Positions 41,201 to 48,536 of a stretch of 64,000 nt of DNA are shown here, piece after piece. A program made the position numbers and the translations under genes. Position 1 is the first letter of the stretch; each line of letters opens with the position of its first letter. This DNA comes from Tachypleus tridentatus (lineage: Eukaryota > Arthropoda > Merostomata > Xiphosura > Limulidae): positions 63,851,558 to 63,915,557 of the forward strand of contig NC_134825.1 in the NCBI RefSeq assembly GCF_004210375.1, written 5' to 3'. The notes beneath the pieces were generated by a model that was given only the letters and a program-made list of their open reading frames with translations, did no database searches and had not been told where the DNA came from.

Positions 41201-44200
41201 GCCAATTTATCAAGAAAAGAGCCAAAAAATACTCTGTTACAGTATCCGCTAAAATGTGTGAAACCTACGTGGCATATTTTAGCATGCCTGTTGGGGATCA
41301 AGACAAACCCTTGGTACCTCATTTTACCTGCAAGCATGATGACTATGGTGGGGAGGTTATCGATGACTTCAAAATGGTTGCATTCCTGATGGGTCTCCAA
41401 GGAGGCTTTACCATGTTTTCCTGTTATCTTTGCCTTTAGGACAACAGGGACACCTCAGAGCACTACAACAAAAAGCACTGGCCACAACAGACCGAGTTCT
41501 CTGTGGAGAGGCACAACATCAAGTGTGAGCCACCAGTGACCTCCAGAAAGTGTTGTTCCCACCATTACACATAAAATTGGGTCTTATGAAACAATTTGTC
41601 ACAGCTCTTGATAATGAGTCTGCAGCCTTCAAGTATCTTTGAGACTTCTTCTCTAAGCTGTCTGTGGCAAAGGTCAAAGCTGGTGTATTCATTGGACCAC
41701 AAATAAAAATCCTGGAGTGCACAAGATTCCCCAAGAAGCTCAGTAGGAAGGAAAAAAGCTTGGAGCAGCTTTGTTGCAGTGACTCAGGGCTTCTTGGGCA
41801 ATCACAAGGGTGAAAATTATGTGGAACTGGTTGAGGCTCTGGTAAAGAACTATGGCAAAATGGACTGCAGGATGTCCCTGAAAGTCCATATCCTTGATGC
41901 TCATCTTCCTTCATTCAAGGAGAATATTGGAGCATACTCAGAGGAGCAAGGAGCATATAACAAACATGATGGGAGGCTATACTTGGGGATGATACATGAA
42001 ATTGAAATATATTAGAACCCCAAATCTCGAAAAACTACTCACTTCTAAATATTTTTGTTTATTTTTGAATAACTTTAGTATAAATACATCTAAATCATGA
42101 TTCATATGTTGTTTTATTCAGACCTTATGTAAATGAAAATGTGCAAATTTGCCCCTTTTTGCATAGAAAATAGGTTAATTTCTAAATTTCATTACCCAGG
42201 TTACAAAAGCAAAGCCTACAGGGAATAATGGCCATTTTCTGTACTTTTACAATACAAGTTAAGAAATAACATACTATCCAGGAACAAAATTTGTGTTACA
42301 AAGTGTAATTATTAAAAGTGCCATTTTCGTAAGAAAGTTGTATTTGAGAAAATGTACTGAAATATAAACTAGTGCAAGTAAACATTATTTAATCATGGAA
42401 AGACAAGATATTCTAAGTATTACAAAGGCAGAATCAATTGCATAAGGTTTGTTTTTTTGTTCTGGAATTTCGCGCAAAGCTACACGAGGGCTATAAGGAC
42501 AGTTATGTTAAGATTACAGCTTCTTTGAATAGAGGGCAAAACTACACATCTATAATACGTACAAGTTGGTGTAACAGACTTTATGAATGAGAATAACAGA
42601 AAAAAGTGTTTATGTCCTTCAATAATACACTCATTGTTATACAAATTAATTATTATTCTGTAAATTTAAAAACTGCTTCTTTCATGGGTGGTCTATTCTT
42701 ATTTTCGACCAAATGTAAGATACAAAATTTCATCAACTAAGAAAAAACGATATTTTTCATACTTCAACAGAATATAATTTGATGTACAGATTCAAACTAA
42801 GTTTGTTAAACGATGTTTAAACGTTATATGTCGCATAGGCAGGGGCGTAGATCCTGGGGGGATGGAGGGTATATATCCCCCCTTCATTTTAGGTGTGGGG
42901 GTATGGTGCATACAATCATCCCCCCTACAGTTTGGTCTGTTGAATTGTTTTATTGCTTCACAGGCCTACAAACTGTGTGTTTGTTCTTGTGATTCTCGTG
43001 TTCTTACCAATCGAATTACATAATTAGGCCTTTTCAGTAGCCGAATTGTACATCTTTAATATAGGCGTGCTTCTAAGCTTTTCGATCTAAGCGATAGTTC
43101 GTAAGTATCAGTCAGTAGGCCTAAGCATACATGCAAGTATCGTGGCAACAAGATTACTCTGACTGCATGTTTACAGCTTTCAGGTTCACCTAATCAGAGA
43201 TTACCAATTTACAAATTGAACAGTCCACATAAGTGGTTGCAAAAATCATACCCCCCATCGGGTGTAAAAAATCTACCCCCTGCGCGGCATAGGAATAATT
43301 ATGTTACGTCCTTTACACAGCAATATCGGTAACATAAATTGTAGCGCATGCGTAAAATACTGAGCCAGATAGTTTTATTTCGTTTGTGCTGCTGAAAAAG
43401 CAATGAGAAGCACAACGCGTTTCAAACAAGATCTAAATTCAGAATTAAAGCAAACTTTCTAAAACCAACTATTATAGAACTACATTACTCACTTAAACTT
43501 ACTACGTACTTTAGGCACTGATAATTGATCTACAATTTGTCAAGCAGTGACATTTCAGAAGATGTCAGGTTTGTTTTTTTCTTATGTAAAATAACACCAA
43601 TCTGTTATTGTCGATTTACTTAAATTAATATGGTGTTTCAGTATCTAAACAAATAGTGGCCTTGCTTACTATTTCAAATGTGTATGAATACACTTTTCAC
43701 GTTCGAAAGTTAATATTCTGTACATGTCGTTCTGACCAAGATAAATAAACAGTTATCGCACTTTTGTTATAATTTTTTGTACTTAAACGATTTCATGGTG
43801 CTATTTTATAATGATAGTTAATGTTCCAGAAGCCAATACACATTTATGAACGGGTAAGACATAAGCAGAAGACAGCAAAACATGTTATTTTAACTTCTTT
43901 ATTTATCGAATTTTTATTTTCCTGATCTCCTAACCAGTTTGATGGGCACATGAAACGTACATAACTCAATCGATAACCTTACATGTCAGTCAACTAAGCG
44001 TCTATGTTATCTACTGTTTGCGCTCTAGCCACACACACTTGGTTCGAAGTACAAATGCTACAGTTAGCTACTGACGTGAGAAAGCCAGTTTCTCATAAAA
44101 AGCTAGGGCTGGTTAATATGACAGACTTAAGTGGCGTCATTTTCTAAATGAAGTACTCTTGAGAAATAGACAGCACTTGTAAAGACACGCCTCATAAAAA

Positions 44201-47200
44201 GGTTACTAAATGAAGTATTTGTAGAAGCTACAAAAAATGCAGACGCATATGGCGCGTAAGCAGCTACTCATGATAATTTCGTGAAGCGACAAATCACGTA
44301 ACTGGGTCAAAGCTTTACATATTCCAGTAACCACTTTCAACTATAAAGATTTAGTAATCATGAAACAGTTAAAAATATAAACAGAATAAAAACAAGTAAA
44401 ACGAAAAATCACTTTAAAATATACATGTACACTATACCTATTACAAGTGGAACTTTCATTAAAACCATGTATGTGTGTACATAATTGAGACATGTGAATA
44501 CATTTTATTTACTCAGTTCCGGATTCAGGATTCTAAGAATGGAAATTTGTTTTTCTAGCCGCTGAGCTAATCAGTAATACACACACACACACAAATATAT
44601 ATATATATATTTTGACAGAAAGAGTGAGGGGGGTTGTTTTTCTAGCCGTTAAGCTAATCAGTAATAGACTGATATATGTTCACACGCACACAAATACATA
44701 TATATGAGAGAGTGTGTGCGTGAGTTTTGTTTTGAATTTCACGCAAACCTACATGAGGGCTATCTACTCTAGCCGTCCCTAATTTAGCAGTGTAAGACTA
44801 GAGGGAAGACAGCTAGTCATCACCACCACCAACGAATAGTGGGATTGACCGTCACTATATAACGCCCACACGGCTGAAAGGGCGACCATATTTGGTGTGA
44901 CGTGATTCGAGCCCGCGACCCTCTGATTACGAGTCGAACGCCTTAACCACCTGGCCATGCAGCGCTAGAGAGTGATTTTATATTGTGTATACGTTAACTG
45001 TGGTTTTGGTACCATAATGTTTGTCAGTTAAGGCCTCAGCATTTTCAATACACGCTATTTTGGTTTACATACGCTGAACAATGCTTCCAGTCTCTTCAAG
45101 AAAACAGTCCTTATTCTCAGGGTACATGCGTTAATTGAATTCTCTTTTCCGAAAAAAATAAACTAAATAATCCCATAAAGCCTATAACTAAGATGAATGC
45201 AAAAGGAAAACAACCGATTCTTAAACTATGCAGACTATCGACTTTAATTTTGTATAGACTGATTCAGTCGAGTTCGTGCTTCAAGTATATTGATCGAAAG
45301 CAGTTTGTTCGACAAATTTACGTACAGTCCATGCACTCATAGCTCGTTTTGACAGTATAGTTTGACTAACCGTACAATACTACTAGCCTAATAATATGAT
45401 TTTATATAATACATATTTCCGTGATAAAATATTTTAGAAATAAACAGTTTTTGTATTTTTAGTATTAAGAAAGGTGCTTTTGAATTTCATAAGCCCTTCA
45501 TACAAACATACAACCAAGAATATACGAACACTGATGTAAAATCAATTTAAATACGACTATGGCGGTAAGCTTTTCCTATTTTTCGCCATAATTGTTTTAA
45601 GATGTTACATCACGTTGTGTAGAGAGCTACTAAACATCTTTGGTTAATTGATTATTGCTTACATAAAGTGCACAGAGAATCTTACAGTAATTTTCGGAAT
45701 GTACCACGACACTGACAGCGTTTTAGTTTACATCCGTGTGTGACTGATATGTTTTTAAATATCCTGGAACCAACAGTGTCATTACTTCAGAAACAATTTG
45801 GCGTAACAACAGGTTCAAGTCTAACTTAAAAGTGTATCGTGCAGATGATTCACGTGAAGAATCCCTCCATTCCCAAAGCGGAGCCTGTTCCTTGATAGCG
45901 TTAAGTGCGCAAGACTGTAATCCTAAAAAATAAAGCTCGCGATTTCTGTATAAACAGCTTAACTGTTCTCAGTATACAATTTATAACACTAACAGACAAC
46001 GCACACACAGCAGACTAGTTAAGTAACTTCGAGGATACAAAATTCTTTTATCCGGGTATTTTTATGTTAAAAACAATCATAATAATGTCTAATGAACATT
46101 TCTTATTATTTAAGTGGAAAAATTTAACGTTATTCGATAAGAGAAGTAAAAATATTTGACAATATGAATTTTTAAACTTATTTTCCGTTAAAAACTAATC
46201 ACCCATATTTTCTTCAGTAAATGCTGGGTATCGACAAAAGTTAAGAAACATTTGGATATTATAAATAACCCTTTGTACATATACAAGTGTATAAGACGAC
46301 CTCGTGTACGTACAAAAATACATAATAAATAAGGAATGTCACTATTTTGGCTTTCGTGTCTCATAACATGCAAAATTCACTCGTTTTGATCACCCATTTA
46401 TTTACAAGAACGCTTATTTATACACTTGCATAACATAAAAACTCTTTTCCAAGTACTTTGCATGATAAAAAGAAAAGTCAGCATTACCTAGTCATTTAAA
46501 ACGATGACAAGGCACAGAATTTGTTACACTATGAATGAAAGACGTATAGTCAAGTATAATGCTGTGTTGAAAATAAAATTTAAATGTAATAAACCAGTAT
46601 ATACCTTCAAGATATCTTAAACAATGGAGGCAAAACTAAATTTTTTAAAAAATGTCACTATTCACTTCGAACATTTTACAAATAGTGAATAACAGAAAAG
46701 GATAATAGAAAAGGCACATAAGACTACAGTGCCAATGAAGATATTGTACTATTACCATAAATATTAATTACTATAGATAAAAGATAGTTACTGGCCTTGG
46801 ATAGCTTGTGAATATCATAGTCATGAGGTAAACCTTCTTACAAAGTAAGAAAAACTCAACTTCAGTTCAAACATTACTCAATGTCTCCATGTTCAGCAAC
46901 GTACATGTATATCTTGTAACAAGCTTTTAGATCCAGTGCTGCAAGTCATTTATGTTACAGATGATCCTGTTGATACTCTAATGACTGAGTATCTGTATAA
47001 AGAGTGGCACAAATCAGAAGTTAATTCCAATAGTGTCTTTTAGGTTGGGGTAAATATTCTAAAAAGAAATCAAAATATTTCTCATACCCTCAAAGCTCCT
47101 AAACTTATTCCATAATTTTTCACAGCAACTGACTCGCTGACAACACCACCACAGTAGCACAGTTTCAGCAACAAAACCAGATAGCAAATATAAAATTTAT

Positions 47201-47940
47201 TTATTCACATTTTTCTATTTCATCTTATTTTCCCTTTTACAGTTTTTATTTCTCCTTTTCACTTCCCTTCACAGTTATTGCCTTTTTTTTTTTCCCTCCT
47301 TTTCCCCGACTTAAATTGTTTCCATACATTTTGAAAGCTTGTTCAGAAAAAATATTATCCTGGTATTGAAATATACAAACCAGATTTTTTGGTACTGAAA
47401 GATGTCTACCTTAAGTTTTAAAAATCAAAACCTTTTTTGAAAAAAAAATATCTACAGGAAGTTAAATATACACATGTTAGACTCTGCTCTTGATAAGTTT
47501 TTCAGTTATAAATATCAATACTTCACTTACTGATGAGAGTACTTAACTCAATTATAGTGATCAACATTCACTTTCAATGAATATGTTTACAGTACGTCAT
47601 TCAAGCCAATTATAACAAGTCTTTAGTATGTTATATAACTCACACTTTACTATTGGTAAACTATGTAAACAAAGTGTACAACTAGGAATTTAGTTTTGAT
47701 AAAGATCTATTAAAACTGTACAAGTTTTGTTTGTTTGGAATTAAAACAAATCTTTGCAATGGGCTCTGTGTTCTGCCCATCACAGGTATTGAAATATGAT
47801 TTCTAGTGGTATGAGTCCACAGACATATCGTAGTGCTACTGGGGTGCCTGTACAGCTTTGACAAAATGTAAATTACACATTTTCCATTAGAGGAAAATGT
47901 CTAGCATTTGATATAAATACAAACTTAAGTTCACAATTAA

Positions 47941-47982
<42 letters not shown>

Positions 47983-48497
47983 CAATATATATGACCTTCA
48001 ATGACAATGCTAAAACAACATAATAAGCTACTAATGAAGTGTCCACAATGGTACAGACTTCACAATCGAAATATGTCAGGAGTGGATCACAAAAGCCAGA
48101 CTTTACTTTGGACAAAACATACTTACAGTCAGTGGAACAAAATTAATTTTGATGAAACAGGTTTTTGTTAAATTATACAAGTTATACTTTAGCCATCTTA
48201 AAGAATGTTTGTAGAAGCTATACAAAAACGTTTTTATCAGAAGTGCCTAAAGTAAGTTCTAAAAGTAAACATTCACTTTTCATGAAAAGTACAAAACAGT
48301 AAGACATGCTCTTCAATACTGAGAAACAAGTATTCATAGGGGATTTACAGTGACAGCAGGATGGAATAAACAAATCTGCTGCACCTTTACTGAACATAAG
48401 TACATGTACATTGAGATCTCCATAATCACAATCTTCAGGGTACAGACCCTACTAATTTCTGGAGATATGGAACATACAAATTATTATATAAAACAGG

Positions 48498-48536
<39 letters not shown>

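Noticed and set aside
45559..45570. ATGGCG|GTAAGC as a first coding exon on the + strand
   Set aside because: A two-codon exon cannot be supported without a downstream exon, and none is recognisable on the + strand to the window end.
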